A DNA stretch of 64,000 nucleotides. It comes from Larimichthys crocea. Its lineage: Eukaryota > Chordata > Actinopteri > Sciaenidae. The notes under the pieces are model-generated. The model made no database searches, was not told the DNA's origin, and was given only the letters and a program-made list of their open reading frames with translations. A program made the translations under genes and the position numbers. Shown piece by piece: positions 11,326-24,900 of this stretch (its first letter is position 1; each line of letters begins with the position of its first letter). Location of the stretch: positions 6,656,726 through 6,720,725 of the forward strand of contig NC_040033.1 of NCBI RefSeq assembly GCF_000972845.2. Direction: 5' to 3'.

Positions 11326-13821
11326 ATTAAAGTTTATTTGACACTGTAGTCAAATCTAGTGCAGAAATAAGAAATAAGTAGTCAGTGGTAGTTGGTTGAT
11401 TGTCAGAAAATGAATCATAATCCTGACGTTTTCATTCTCATATGCCGTGTCTCTGTTTGGATACTTTCATTATTACGCTTCTATGTAGTACACTTCCTGA
11501 TGCATTGTATTAATTTTGGCAGGGAAGTGTCGTCTTATTCCAAGTAAGGCCATTGTGCGCTTACAGTAAACGACCATCGCATTTTACTGCCTTTTCCTCT
11601 TATTCGCTGAATTGCAACCGGGCGGAGCGTCAGCCAAACTATAAATATAAAACATATGTACAATTTACATTTGTATATTGTGGCATTGATATTCCAGCAG
11701 CTGCCTCAGCTGCCATTTTCACAATGCCGGTGGTCCCTCCACTTCTGCTACTGAGGAAGTTTGCGCTATTGAAGTAGTCACAATAGTTGCCATCATACCC
11801 GAATCACAACTTTAGCGCCATACTTACATCCTCAATAATTAGACCTTTGATTTGTTTAGGGGGGAAACACCATGAAAGCTCATGAAGTCCAGTCCGGATG
11901 ACAGCTACTATTTTCATTTAGATCATTTCCCCAATCGTCATGTGCCTCTGCATGATGGTGACCAAAGAGTGTGTCAGTCATTACAAGGCAACATCCTTCT
12001 ATTTGGTGTGATATCTACTGTCAACATGGGGAAGAAATGTTCAGAGAACAATCTCCACAGCTGCTCTTTTATCACCAGTGTCAGGAAGAGTCTCTATTAA
12101 CACTGAAAAACACCCGGAAATGATCAGCTTTCCCATCCAGAGCCACCGAGCTCCCTCACACAAACGTATCAAGGAAGTTTCAGGAAATCTGCTTTGTGAC
12201 TCTTGCAGCAAAAATGCCTGAGCTGATGGGAAACTGTTGGGGAATGTGAATATGGCAGCATGAGTGAGTTTCATAATTGTAAGCATCCCTCATGACTGGT
12301 AGCGAGTGGTACACCGTGAGTTGGAATGCGGCCCCCATGGCCCCTCATGCTACACACAATGTGCTCAGGATGGACTTTGCACCTTCCTCCAGGCTGGCCA
12401 AAAAAACAGCAAGTGGGACCAAAACAGGATTTCGTAGAAGCGAAGGGAGGAAAAAGCCGGACCCTGTGTATGCGCCGTTTGCTTTTCCTGTTTTCTAAAT
12501 GCCACGCAGTATTAACGAAAGGCCCTCAGCTGCCTTTTGAAATGACTTTCATTTAAGCCGAGAGAGGGGCGATGAGGGGGGGGCTCATATACAGGAACCA
12601 CGGGGGGAGGTGCCACGCTGAAAAGCAAGCGAAAGCTGCTCTATTCAACCAAGAAGAAAAATAAATTTCCCTCCCTCAGCCACTTATGATTCTATCAGTT
12701 AAAGAGTGTTCCCATAGGACCAAGAGGAGTCCAAAAAAAAAGACCTCTCTCTTTCAAGTTGTTGACATTTGAAAGCCATTGTACAGTAGTATCAGAGCAG
12801 GCTCTGTTTGCCCATTGGGGGGTATCAGAGTGAATGATATACCATGCGGTGCCTCAGGTAAACAAAAGCAGCCCCACCTGCTCTAACCGATCAGAGGACA
12901 CAAGGAGAAGAAGAAGAAGAGGCAGCATTGGTAATGAGTAACCAACCATTATGATGAATAAAGGGGACGATGATGGGCACGGGGAGATAAGAGTGTGGTG
13001 ACCGTCCAAGCATGAGGTGTTTACAAGGGGAATTCCTCACATTCCTCAGCTGCAGCCATGCCACTCCAATCTGCACCTCCACCCACTGATGGTCACCCTC
13101 TGTGCCATGAGAGGGACCCAAGGGGTGAAAGGGCCCAAAAAAAGTTCCTTCTCAGGAAAAAGCTGCTGGTTGAAAAGTGTTATGTAAGGCGATTTTTTTT
13201 AGGTGTATTTGCAGGCTGCAGGAACAACACGTGCAGAAGAGCTAAAATTCACACAAAGGCTTGTTTTTAGATTTGAGTGGAGAAAACAAAAGGAGATTTT
13301 GAGTTTAAAGCTGGAATCTGCAGAACACGTTCAAGATTAAGCAAAATGTCAGAAGTAAGTAGTAAAGAAGTAAGTTACTGTCGGGTCATCTGGAGTTGTT
13401 TTATTTGTATTGTAAAACTAAATAATAAAATATAAGTCTCAAAAAAGATTGAGCAAAATGATGGATCTTTTAGCGAACATATCATTTTGGTATCTAGTAA
13501 AAATGTCAGAGACACCTGAACCAGGTGATACCTGTCTATTGAGCATCGTCTATTGAGATTGTCAGTTGGTTCACAACTTTGGTCCAGGCTGAAGAATCTC
13601 AACAACCATTCACAGTTCCCAGATCATGTTTGCTAAGCTCCTGAGTTCCCTGGGGTTCAAATTTATGGTTTTGGGTGACATTTCTTTACCACTGTTGCTT
13701 TGAAATTAGTTTTAGACATTCATGTTCTCCTCAGGGTGATCCCCTGACTTTTCGCCTAGCGTCATCGTTAACCATAAAATAGTGGATTTTAAATCGTTTT
13801 GATGCTGCATTGGCTTGTAAT

Positions 13822-13876
13822 CAGATGAACAGTGTCCCTTTCATTCCCTGTATGAATGAAAGGGACACTGTTTCTG
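13822..13876. repeat. Perfect 19-bp inverted repeat (hairpin)
   Basis: AACAGTGTCCCTTTCATTC (13,828-13,846) is followed by a 7-nt loop CCTGTAT and its exact reverse complement (13,854-13,872). The stem continues with CAGA/TCTG after a 2-nt bulge on the left side. Confidence 0.9.
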
Positions 13877-16125
13877 CACGATGGTGCAACTTTGTGCTCC
13901 GGGTATGATCACCTGTGAGAAGTAGGTAACGCTTTACGTCACTGAGTCACACGCCACTGACTATTTCACAGATTTTCTCTGTGAAACTGGATCATATTTT
14001 ATGGATAATGCTTCTGATGTCCTCCGGCTACTCTGTGTCAACTCTCTGTGATTTACAGAGTTTTCTGATGGACAGTGAAGTAAAACTGTAGCTGCTGTTA
14101 GCTTCTCTTAGCTCAGTTTGTTAGCCAGACTGTGAGCTCAGAGAGCTGAGGGGGGTGTTAGCGTTTGTTCAGCGAGCTGGGCCTCTTGCTGTTATCTGGC
14201 TACCATGTCTTGTGTTGTATTATCATAATCAACCTGAATATGTATATATATATATTTACAATCCCTGGTGCCTTTTTTTATAGGGAAGTCATCAGGCTTG
14301 GTTTGACTCTTCAGTCTATGAATTTTTAGCTTTTTATTTGTTCTGCCAAGACCTTCGAGCTTGCCAGCTACTAGTTACACCACAGCTATTTCCTCCCTGC
14401 AGTCTGTTTGTAGAGCGTTTGTTTTATTAACACCTAATAACTCCTTTAATCCAACTGTCTTGTCACACAATATGTTTAAAAGAAAAAAGGTCCTGGAGAA
14501 TATTATATTTTTTGGTGTGTAATACCCACAAAAATGAAACACAGGGACTCCTCGGGACACAGAGGGTTTGTGTTTTAGGATCATTCGTCACATTTTTTTA
14601 ATGCAGTGCAGATGACTGGCTCTAATAGGATTACGAGAAGGCCTAGTTGGAGGAGAAGAAGTCCACGGGGGCACACGTTACTCCTGCTAACCCAGCTTCG
14701 GCTTGCCTTTGGGGGGGTCATGTGATGGAGGGGGACAATGCTAGCAGGTGTCGGCCTGATGATTATGGGGGTATAAGGCTGGACCCACCTATGAGGATTA
14801 CTCAGAGCCTCTAATGGATGGCAGGTTGTGACCCCGGGCTAGCGTGGAAGGAAATCGTCACCCTCTCACCCAGAAAAGTGCTACTCTGTCAAGTTTAAAA
14901 AAAGAGACAGAGCCTCTAGTCTCTGGTTCCCTTGGCAACTTCTTCAATCTGGATATTTGTTCTCTCAGAACTGAACTTCTCGCAGCACCAAAAAAAGAAA
15001 TGAAGATCCTTTCAATTATGTTTTGTGAATACTCGTCGGCGCTACATTTTGGAAACAGCAATGCAAAATGTATTCATAGTCTCTGTAGCCCTTTTGTTTT
15101 TATGTAGCTTTGAAACTTTTGAGCATCCAATCAGTTAAAATCAAACCTTGCATACGGGCCAGACTCATCTGACAGAGGCTGCAGATTAAAGTGGCACCAT
15201 ATGCTGGGGACTGCGGAGCCCCCTCCCCACGGTAGAGCTTATTATTGTGCTCTATGTCACTGTCAGCAGCTAATTGTTGTGGAGGATTGAGGTGACGAAT
15301 GGAACAACTCCTCCTATCTTGTCTTAAATGCTTGGTCATCTCTACTTTAGCCTGCTCTCTAAATCAAAGCGTTACCTTTTCCAAACACACTCCACCTTGC
15401 CAAATCCAGCATTTTGTGACTTACCCTACCCCCCCTTTTTTCCAAGTCCCAGTTGAGGCAGTGCAAAGGAAATCTGGAGCTTGAGTTTATATAAAACCAT
15501 TGTTTTCTCTCTGTGCCCTGCCCATGCCGCATATGGCTCATTTCATGGCTGCTGGAGAGCCTGATTGATGGCCCGAAGAGCAGCGGGGCTGATGTTCCTC
15601 ATGCGCGGCGCTTGGCAAGGCGAGAGACGAGTCCCCGCGAGGTCACATGAGGTAAAAGCAAATATATAGGAGATGGGAAAAGGAGCAGGATTCATCAGAC
15701 TGCAACAGTACTACGTGCCAAAATGCTCTTCAAGCACAATAGGTGTTTTTTCCTCTCAACCTTCAGCGTCCGATAGCACGCAAGCCTAAATGGTGATACA
15801 GTATCTTCCTCGCCAAAGTCATCACGAGGGCTGATATTTCATTGTAATCGTTGCATTACCCACCTCTGGGAGTAATCCTTAAATATGAAACTATCGGCAC
15901 TTGTCACCCCCAATTAGAGAGCAGTTTATATGGTTTTGCTCCCATTCTCCTCCTCCGTCTAGCGCTCCAGTCTAAAAGATTCGTGGCCCTTGGGGGCTGG
16001 AAAAGCTGTCTAGTAATCTGAGACAGCATTAATACTGAATAAGATGGAGCGAGGCGTTGGCCCTGCAAATTAATTTCTATACACAGAGTGGTGTTAAAAA
16101 AAATGACACAGTGGGATTTCGCCTG

Positions 16126-16128
<3 letters not shown>

Positions 16129-16170
<42 letters not shown>
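16129..16170. repeat. (TG)n microsatellite
   Basis: About 21 uninterrupted TG units. Val/Cys repeat frames here are artefacts. Confidence 0.95.
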
Positions 16171-16174
<4 letters not shown>

Positions 16175-17267
16175 TGGCGCCGGTAGCGATGGCAGAGATG
16201 GTGGTTTGTGGCAACTACGTCACCATGGAGACAGTGGCATGGATGCTGGAGTGAGTACAGCATTGACAGCAGAGAGGGGAACAACATGGCAACAACAAAA
16301 ACTGCAGGCGCTGGGCAAGACTTTCATACGGTTCTTCTCAACGAGATTCCTGTTCACACCCAGATTATGTCACACGTGCTGATGTGCTGCTGTGAATGAC
16401 AAGGCAGCACGAGCCAAATGAAACTGCTGCTGAAGCTGCTGGAATGACTCCCCCCCCACACCCACACCCATCTTCCTCTCCTCCCTCCCCCGGAAGAGGA
16501 GCCGTGTCCTTTAGGGAGAAGAGATGACTTGACGTTTTGGGTTTGTCAGAAGCTGCAAATAAATTGCACACACTGGTCACTGCGCAGGCTGTTTGTGCTG
16601 CAGCTCGCCGTAGTGTACGATATGTCAAACAACGCTGTTGTAACTGCAATGATTTTTCTCTCCCTCTCAACACTGTAATCAGAGTTTATGCATCTGGTGC
16701 TACTGGATTTGTTCCATATCTTTCTTTCTCGCTCCCTGTGCGCACACAGATGCAAACTTAAACAGACTGACTTGTGTGTTTGCACATTTTACCTCCTCGA
16801 GTTATTATCCTTGAGGAAATTGCTTGACATTTCGGGATTTCCTGAGCGTTAGATGAGAGGATCACCACTCGCTTGTCTGTAGTTTAATTGCTGAGGTCGA
16901 GCGAGGAGGTAATTAACTTATCTTAGCATAAAGACTGAAAGCAAGGGGAAACAGCTAGCCTTGCTTTGGGCAGAGTTCAAACATTTGCATGACTGCTGCT
17001 CACTAATAAATAGTCACAACACGTGATTTTAACACTTTTGTTTGCAATACAAGAAGTTAATCCAGAGGTTTAAAGGTGTTGGTCAGCATATTTTTAGATA
17101 TTTTTATCTAACTCACACACAAGGGTCAGCAAACAGGCTGCGAGAAACTACTCTATTGTTTCCAGATCCACCAAACAAACAAACTGGACAAACAGTTTTA
17201 TAAAGAAAACTAAAGAAGACAGCCAACAGTGGCACAATAATACTAAACTCATGATCATATGTGGTCT

Positions 17268-17410
17268 GGAGGCTGTGGCTCAGGAGGTAGAGCAGGTCGT
17301 CCACTAATCAGATTATTGATGGTTCGATCCCCAGCTCCTCCGTTCTGCATGTCAAAGTGTACTTGGGCAAGATACTGAACCCCAAATTGCTCCTAAAGGC
17401 TGTTTTGTTA
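17268..17410 (+). mobile_element. tRNA-derived SINE
   Basis: A pol III A box (TGGCTCAGGAGGTAGAGC, from 17,276) and B box (GGTTCGATCC, 17,321-17,330) have tRNA-like spacing. They are followed by a tail, ACTTGGGCAAGATACTGAAC and CCCAAATTGCTCC, which is common to fish SINEs. It is not a functional tRNA: no acceptor stem closes and the 3' part is SINE body. Confidence 0.85.
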
Positions 17411-18908
17411 ACTAACCTGCGCCCGGAGGATAAATCTTCTTCTATAACCTTTATAATGTCACTTAAAAATGAACGCAGACTTGATGCTCCGAGATGAATT
17501 ACATGATTAAGAGGGTGTGATTTTCATAAAGCAATGATCGCCTGAACAGAAGATCATCTAAAAACGCATCCGACGTTTTAAATCGTGGTTGCCTTGTGAT
17601 TTGTAGTAAGCAAAAGTTGAAAACCACTGGAATGGTTTAAACTGTGTCACACCCACAGTTTTGCCGTCTGCGGCACAGAAATCATCTTTTGCAAAAACTG
17701 TCACCACAGCAACTCTTAAAATACTATCAATGAGGTTTGGCCCGCTCCCCTGCATTCCCCTGGGTACTCACTACATTCTTCACTCTTCCACTAATAATAG
17801 ATGCTGCTGCTCATCCCGACGTATTGTCCCATGCCCAACATCACACAGACCAGAGAGAGAAAGAGAAAGAGAGAGCAGAGTGATGGAGCGAGAGACACCT
17901 GCATATTCTCCACCAGCCCGGCCTCATCTCTCCCCGCGGGGCCAAGCATTTGACATTTAACTACGCCAGCCGTAAACAGGCCACTGGAATGCCATTGACA
18001 TTCATTTTGTCTGGCACAGTTTTTTCACCGGGCTGGTTTTGTCTCTCTGCGACTTTGCTCCGTGACAGTTTAAACCTAAGGCTGGATGCTTTTTTTTTGA
18101 AGTCCCACAATGCTCAGAGGAAGCTCTCCAGCTCTCCAGTCTAAAGTAAATGCAAAAAAAGAGTTAGCAGCGAGCAAGTTTAGTGAACAAATGCTACATC
18201 TAGTGCTGACTTTTTTTGATAATTTATTATAAATTTTGAGCAAGTCATGAAGAAAAAATTACACATTTTCTCGTTTCAGCTTCTCAACTGGGACAATTTG
18301 ATGATTTTCTCTGTCGTATATTATCATAACATCAGTATATGTAGGTTGGTCACACAAAACATCACATCGATTTCCACAGTCTTTTGCCATCATCAATGCA
18401 TATAGGTGCACAGCTTTGCAACAAACTAAACACCTCCAGTAGAGGTTGTAATTGGTCAGTTTGGTCAGAGCTGGAACCAATACATCTTTGGTATAAATGA
18501 CTTAAAAAACTAATTACTATTTGCTTTTCTACAAAGGTCAAAAATGAAACAGACAAACAAATAAAATACCTGATGTTAGAGTTACGGAATATCTTTTTGA
18601 AAGTTGTTTCTCCAGTAAAGGTTCAGAGAGCATTAAATCTGTTATCGGGGCTCATGGTGGACAAATATATCACTAAGGCATTTTGGTTTGTTTTTCCTTC
18701 AGTTGGTCACCCATCGTGTTTATTTGTCCCCCAATGGGTGAAGACCAAGATAATCCCATGGAGCTTTCTTTATGATTAAATACAGTACATACATGTTGTT
18801 CATTATTTCACCTGTTGGATGTAAGAACAAAAAAGCATGCATCATCTGTGAAGCTTAGCCTACCATGGTGTTGAACCACCACTTCATCCATAATATTAAA
18901 CACTGCTG

Positions 18909-18910
<2 letters not shown>

Positions 18911-18949
<39 letters not shown>
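18911..18949. repeat. (TG)n microsatellite
   Basis: About 19 TG units, 190 bp before a longer CA array of opposite phase. Confidence 0.95.
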
Positions 18950-18952
<3 letters not shown>

Positions 18953-19141
18953 AGCATGTGTGGTGTCGCAGATCTCATCCAGTCCATGCTGAGTCTGCCT
19001 TGTTCCTCTGCTGTTTACCTATTCATTAATTCAGCCATGAGTGATGGCACAGGCAAACCAAAGCTCTCCATCCTCTGGTAATTAAACGTCTGTTGGTGAG
19101 ACATTTTTCTCCTGGAAAGCATTTTAAAAACGGACACACAT

Positions 19142-19142
<1 letters not shown>

Positions 19143-19212
<70 letters not shown>
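19143..19212. repeat. (CA)n microsatellite
   Basis: About 35 uninterrupted CA units. It is the longest dinucleotide array here and likely length-polymorphic. Confidence 0.95.
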
Positions 19213-19213
<1 letters not shown>

Positions 19214-20799
19214 GTGCTCTAAGATGCTGCCGGTGGGCGTCCTCGGCTAGAGTTCGTAATTAGCGTGCTGAGTGCTTGCACTGATTGCTTCATTATTTCT
19301 CCGAGAGATATTTGATGGATGTTGCATGTGTGACAGTAATCCACGCTAAAGCTCCTCGTGTGTACATCATACTCACACCTATAGCAACAACGTCATTTAC
19401 TTAATGCAGGTTTTTGCGGTTGCAAACCTCAGATAAGCTCACCCTGATCCTCTTGTGTCAGACGCGCTCAATGCAATACTAAAGCTCAACGTAAACACGC
19501 AGATTTAAGTTGTAGCTTGTGCGCTCCTGTTCAGGCGTCTCTGAGTTGGGAAAGAGAGGAGGACTTTCAGAATAATCGTCTGATGCTCTAAGCAGGACAG
19601 CAATTATCAGGTGCATGGCCCAGTTTCACAGTCACAGATTATTTTTGGATGCGAGAAGATGAGAATGACTTTCTCGTTGAGCGTTTCAGTCATTGATAAC
19701 AACGATTATTAAGCGTCTTTGAAACTGGAGTTGTTTTTTCTAAAGTGGTTGATGTTTCTGGAGGGCCTTCAAAGTTTCAAGAGAAATGAATAATCATAAA
19801 ACAACATTGTAAACAATCATACAGCAAAATACAGAAAAATCTTGAGTCTGTGAGTTTAGGAACGTGAACTCTCAATCAGGTTTTCATTCTACTAGAAATG
19901 AATTTCATTTGTACTCTTTCAGAGAAATCTCAAGTAAGAATCACTTTCAAACACTTCTCACTTTATTAGAGAGGTATTTCTTCTCAAATAGTGCTTGTCT
20001 GCTTTGTCATTTCTACAGTTTGTCTACAGACATCCAAGATTGTTCAAATCCCATTAGTGATTTGCTGTTTTTCTGACAACAATACCCGCACCGCTGGGTG
20101 CTGTTTGCTCTGTGATATTAATCCAAATAATGTGTCACAACTCTAGCCCCAGTGACACTTCCACCACTGTAACTGGACTCCCACTGGACCGGCCTCGGTA
20201 GGGTCTCACTTTAAAATGTCAACCCTGTCAGGTCGTGCCATCATATTGGTTGTCATCTCCAGGTAAACACGAGTCTCAGAGATGCTGGGAGTGTCGGCTC
20301 AAGTCATTACAACTACAGCTGCCAGTGCTCCCTTTCCATCAAGTTTTACTCTTCCATCTCCAAATCAAATACTTCTTCTCAACTTCTTGGTTTTGCCTCT
20401 GGTCCCTGGATGGAAGACTCCAAGCTCAATCACTGAATATGAATCACCTCTATGGCGTGCCAATCACATACTTGCATGCTTTGATCGGTGCATATCTATT
20501 GTAAAACATACAATTTAGCCTTGGTGTAACTGGCTTATTAGCCCTGCTGGCAAATCAAGTGACTGGGCTGCTCATCCATGAGTATATTCTCCAGTTTCAT
20601 GCCAATTGCCCTTGTCATGTTTTTGTGACGTGCATCTGCCTTCGTCTGTCAGCCTGAATCACACGGGGATGGCCTAATTGATGCGACGTGTGTGTATGTC
20701 TGCATACAGCGAGCCAGACACACTCTCAGAACAAGCAGCACTTGGAGTTAATCCGTCTCACAAAAAGTGGGGGATGGAGCAGAGAGTGGAGAATGAAGG

Positions 20800-20839
20800 G
20801 GAGGAGGAGGAGGAGGAGGAGGAGGAGGAGGAGGAGGAG
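20800..20839. repeat. (GGA)n array
   Basis: About 13 GGA units. The purine-only strand could form triplex DNA. Open frames of Glu or Arg repeats are artefacts. Confidence 0.9.
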
Positions 20840-21654
20840 AGAGGAGAACAATACAACATCTCTCCCTCCATCTCTGGACACGTGGTTATCAACTGGCGGG
20901 AAATCTTCTGGACCTTGGAAGTTTTCTACGGATGTTTCTCAACTTGTTCACTCGTCCCAGCTGGCTCTCAGCGGTCTCTGCGGCGCTGCTCAAGGAAACG
21001 AGGTACAATATGCTCCCCCCCCTCCGAAAAACATCCTTCCCCACTGCTTTTCGTTCCTGCCATTGTCACCAGACAAGAGGCTGCGTCAGGAGGTAAAATT
21101 AAGAATGTGTGCGTAGAGTGAGGAAGTTCCTGAGCTCTAGAGGGGTGTGCTTCTGCAGAGAAGTATGTTTGCATCCCACGAACTGAGATGGGAAGCGTAG
21201 AGACACAGTGGTAACAATATGTTTTTCCTGCTTTGCAATGCAAATTCTTGTGCACAGCGCAAAGACTGCTGTGTCCATCTCGTGAACATTCCTGAATTCA
21301 CCAAAGGGCCTTGTTTCCTGTCCTTCTCCGGACATAACTTGTGTGTGATACTACAGGAAAGATACACATTTCAAGATGTAAGGGGACAAATATGTGACAA
21401 TAGGCAGTGGAATTCACTAACACCATTGTTCTGGAACAAACGGATTTCCTACGTTGGTTATTTCCTTTCAGGGTTACCTCAGTTTAGTTCTCTTAGTTGC
21501 ATTATGCGTCTTAAAAGAAAAGCAAAGTCTACTTAGGCTTAGGAGTTGTTCAAGACTGATGTTCCCTTCTCGCGTTGCTTCATTTGAATCATTTTTATAG
21601 GCCTGAAGAGTTCAAACTTTCCAGTATTTCAACATAGAACTTCATTCTTAACCT

Positions 21655-21970
21655 TGGGATCAATCCATCCATTTTTCCATAACCGCTCATCTTTATCAGG
21701 GTCTCGTGGGTGGTTGGTGATCCCAACTGACAATGGTCAAGAGGCGGGGTACACCCTGCACATGTCGCCAGAGCCTATAGGGCTGACACCTGGACACAAA
21801 CAACCATTCACAACCTATGGGCAATTTAGAGTCGCCAATTAACCTGCATGTTTTTGGACTGTTGGAGGAAGCCGAAGTACCCGCAGAGAGTCCTGACGGG
21901 GAGTACAAATCTACAGAAAGACCGGGGGATTCGAAACCAGGATCGTTCTTGCCGTGCTGCCCTCTTGGGA
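21655..21970 (+). mobile_element. Common teleost interspersed repeat (LINE-tail or SINE type)
   Basis: Contains the wording seen across fish genomes: CCATCCATTTTTCCATAACC, GAGGCGGGGTACACCCTG, GGGCAATTTAGAGTCGCCAA, TGCATGTTTTTGGACTGT, GGAGGAAGCCGAAGTACCC. The exact family name is not certain from memory. Confidence 0.75.
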
Positions 21971-24900
21971 TCAATATGATTGACAAAAATAATCTCAAAA
22001 CTTACTAGCTTTATGGACGCATCTCATGGAACTCACCAGCAATGAAGCTGGTAAGTTGATCCTGAGTCAAGACTTGAGTTAAGATAATTATCCAGGGTTT
22101 CACAACAACAACTATAAAAGTCTATCATCTCATGACCCTTTGGTTTTATTTGATGACCCCACAGGGGGCCCCAGTTCCCAGGATGGGAACCAGTCTATGA
22201 AGTTTTCCAGCACCTTCATGAATAACGACTTCAAACACGGCTCTAACATCTTAGAGTTTTTGCCCCTTAACCCTCGATGTTGTATGTTGAGATGCACGTT
22301 GAAATAAGCACTTTTTCCCACCCCGTTACATCTGCTATGTTGATTTGAAGGGATTTAACTTGTTTATGCTTTTATGCCCTTTCTGTTGCTGGCAACTCTG
22401 AGCGTCTTATTTTGAATTAAGTAAAAACTTAGAAGAGTAGAGCTGGGCTTAAGTCCTGAGGGTACAGAGGGAGTTTGTCATCCTGCACCGCTACATTTTT
22501 AATCTCTCACCCTCGAGGCAAATAAAATTGCTTTTATGTTCATGCATGATACTTTGTGACATGAATCATTTAGACATGCGGCTCGACTGCAAACTGTGTC
22601 CTTTCATATGTGAATATCCATCCTTGCCTGGATGTGAAGGCAGTGCAGTTGACCTTTTATCGATGTATGAGTCACCATTTCTTCTGAGGCCAGTGGATGA
22701 GTCTTCAGACCGCTAACTCTCCTCCCCTCCGAAACAGCTTCACATAGCGAACTTCCAGTGGGAACTACTTTGACAAATGGTCCTTCTCAGTTTAATGTTG
22801 CAGCACTTGTGCTGCAGTGCACTAATAGTGCTTCTAGTCTCACTGGGCTTGAAGTTTTGACTCAGTGTATCAAGGCCTGTGCTTGTGTTCTTGCTCTCCG
22901 TGATAAAGCATGTCTGGCTTTCTTTAACGATTTGCCTGCTCGGTATAGGAGGGTGAGGTGCGTTTCAGGGAGGCCTTGTGTTAACCGTGATGCCCGTTGG
23001 AGGGCTGGAAGGATAGATGGTGACTGACAGCCCCCTTTGGCGTTGCAGCGATACTGCTGTGTCATGCTATTTTACTGTGGTGTTGGCCTGTCTGTTTGTC
23101 TCAATTTAAAATCTCTGGAGAGGTGTTTGTTTTTATTGAATATGTGGAGCTAAAAATACCTTCCGCCTCACCAATCAGAGCAAAGCAGGGATTGAACAGT
23201 GAGATGTGATTGGATAGGATGTCTCAGGGAGGTTTCCAACTGTTTTCAAAACCTTGACAGGTCTCAAAGAGTCAAAATAAGAAGTTGTGCCAGACGAATT
23301 CAACCTAATCGACAGATGAATTCTTCGTTTAGAGACTAGAGTGCATATGTTTCTCTCTTTCTGCCTGATTCGGACATGCAGAAAAGCTCCCGTCTTGTTT
23401 CTTCTTTCATACAGCTCCAATATGTGATTTTGTAGTGGGTGTGTAGTCGCATATTAATTAATTCATATTAAAGCCCCTCTCAGATGTTCAATTAGTCATT
23501 TAATCTCTGAAAAAGAAACTAAATAAATAAATGTATCTTGACTCACGTTGAGCATTTTGAAAAATGATGCCTGTCCAGCTGAGTCATTCTGTTTCTGACA
23601 GCGGTTACTCCCAAAATCCACGTCAGCTCTCCCTGAAGGGGAGAACAGTTCGGCCACCAGCAGGTCAGCCATCACCAGAAAGTGAGGTGTGACAGGTGCT
23701 CGACCTCCTACAGACGGGCTGTCAGATTGAGATGGACACACACGTCACCGCTTTACAGAGAATCTGTGGCGCTAACCTCCACCAGTCCATCATTTTTAGT
23801 TTTTTCTTGTAGAAATCCACACAACAAAACTCCCAAACCTTCTACAATGATCTTCATACAACACAAGATGCTTGAAACATGCTTGTTGGGCTGAGCGTAG
23901 CATGTAGAACCGAGCAGGTGTGTCCAGGTAACATTTTTATCTGATGTCAGAGTGTCTTCACTGGGATTTTTAGCAGTCAACAAGAACCCCTTGTTGCTCC
24001 AGCTTCTGTAATGCAGGCGTGTGACCTTGACTGCTCTCATTCTGTTGTCAATCTTCTGTTCTGTTAAACTTTATTGGTCAGATCGTATGAGGTGCAGCTT
24101 TCATCCGCTTTGACAATTTCGCCATTAAAAAAATGTCACTCTTCAGTCATAATAATAGTTTGCCTTTTTCTTTTGTGAGCTGACATTTGTATGATGAATG
24201 AAAATTTGACACTATACCCAGATTCTCAAGTCTATTCACGCTAGAGAAATAAAAGTATCTTTTTTTTTTAAAGCTGCATTAATGTTTTAATTTTAATATA
24301 GCCAACAGTTACCTGTTTACTCTGAAAACTCATCAATTAAATATTTCTCCCAGGTGATTATAAACTAATGTAAACATAATCATGCATAATAAATTACTTT
24401 TCTTCCATTTTATGTAATTAGAGGCCTCTAAATATCACATACTGGACTTTTAAGACCTAAACATTCCTCTAGCCGCTTACTTGCAAGCCAGCTTTCTAAT
24501 TGTGTGGTGCTGTGAAAGAAAGCCCTTTTCACTGAAAACATCTGCCTGCTGCTGCTGAAAACACTGCGACAGTGACCCAAGACAGTAAAACTGAGAGCTG
24601 TAAAACCAAAACAATGAGCTGAAAGACGCTAAAATGCTCCATAGATCTGAGGGACGACTGCAGAGTGATAATTTTATGCATAGTAATGTAGTAATTTGAT
24701 CCATAGTGAAAATTAAAATACTTATTAGTGCAGCTTTAAATTACTTGTTTTAAAATTGGTGTAGTGGCCTATAGACAGGCAATGGAAATGGGCAGCAACT
24801 AGGAGATGAAAAACTAATAAACACTTGGAAAACTCACATTGGCATTTTCCATAGTCACATCCCTCTGTACTTCCTTAATGTCACTTGCTGTTAGTACAAA

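Noticed and set aside
13822..13876. Calling the hairpin a microRNA gene
   Set aside because: The loop is only 7 nt and the total stem about 23 bp, shorter than a normal precursor; no flanking basal stem is seen.
17268..17340. tRNA gene
   Set aside because: A and B boxes are present, but the acceptor stem does not close and SINE body sequence follows directly.
19015..19211. Cys/Val-repeat proteins over the CA and TG arrays
   Set aside because: Pure products of dinucleotide repeats; the same holds for frames at 16.1 and 10.7 kb.
20678..21121. Glu-rich or Arg-rich 140-residue proteins
   Set aside because: Both frames exist only because of the GGA array; flanks show no coding character.
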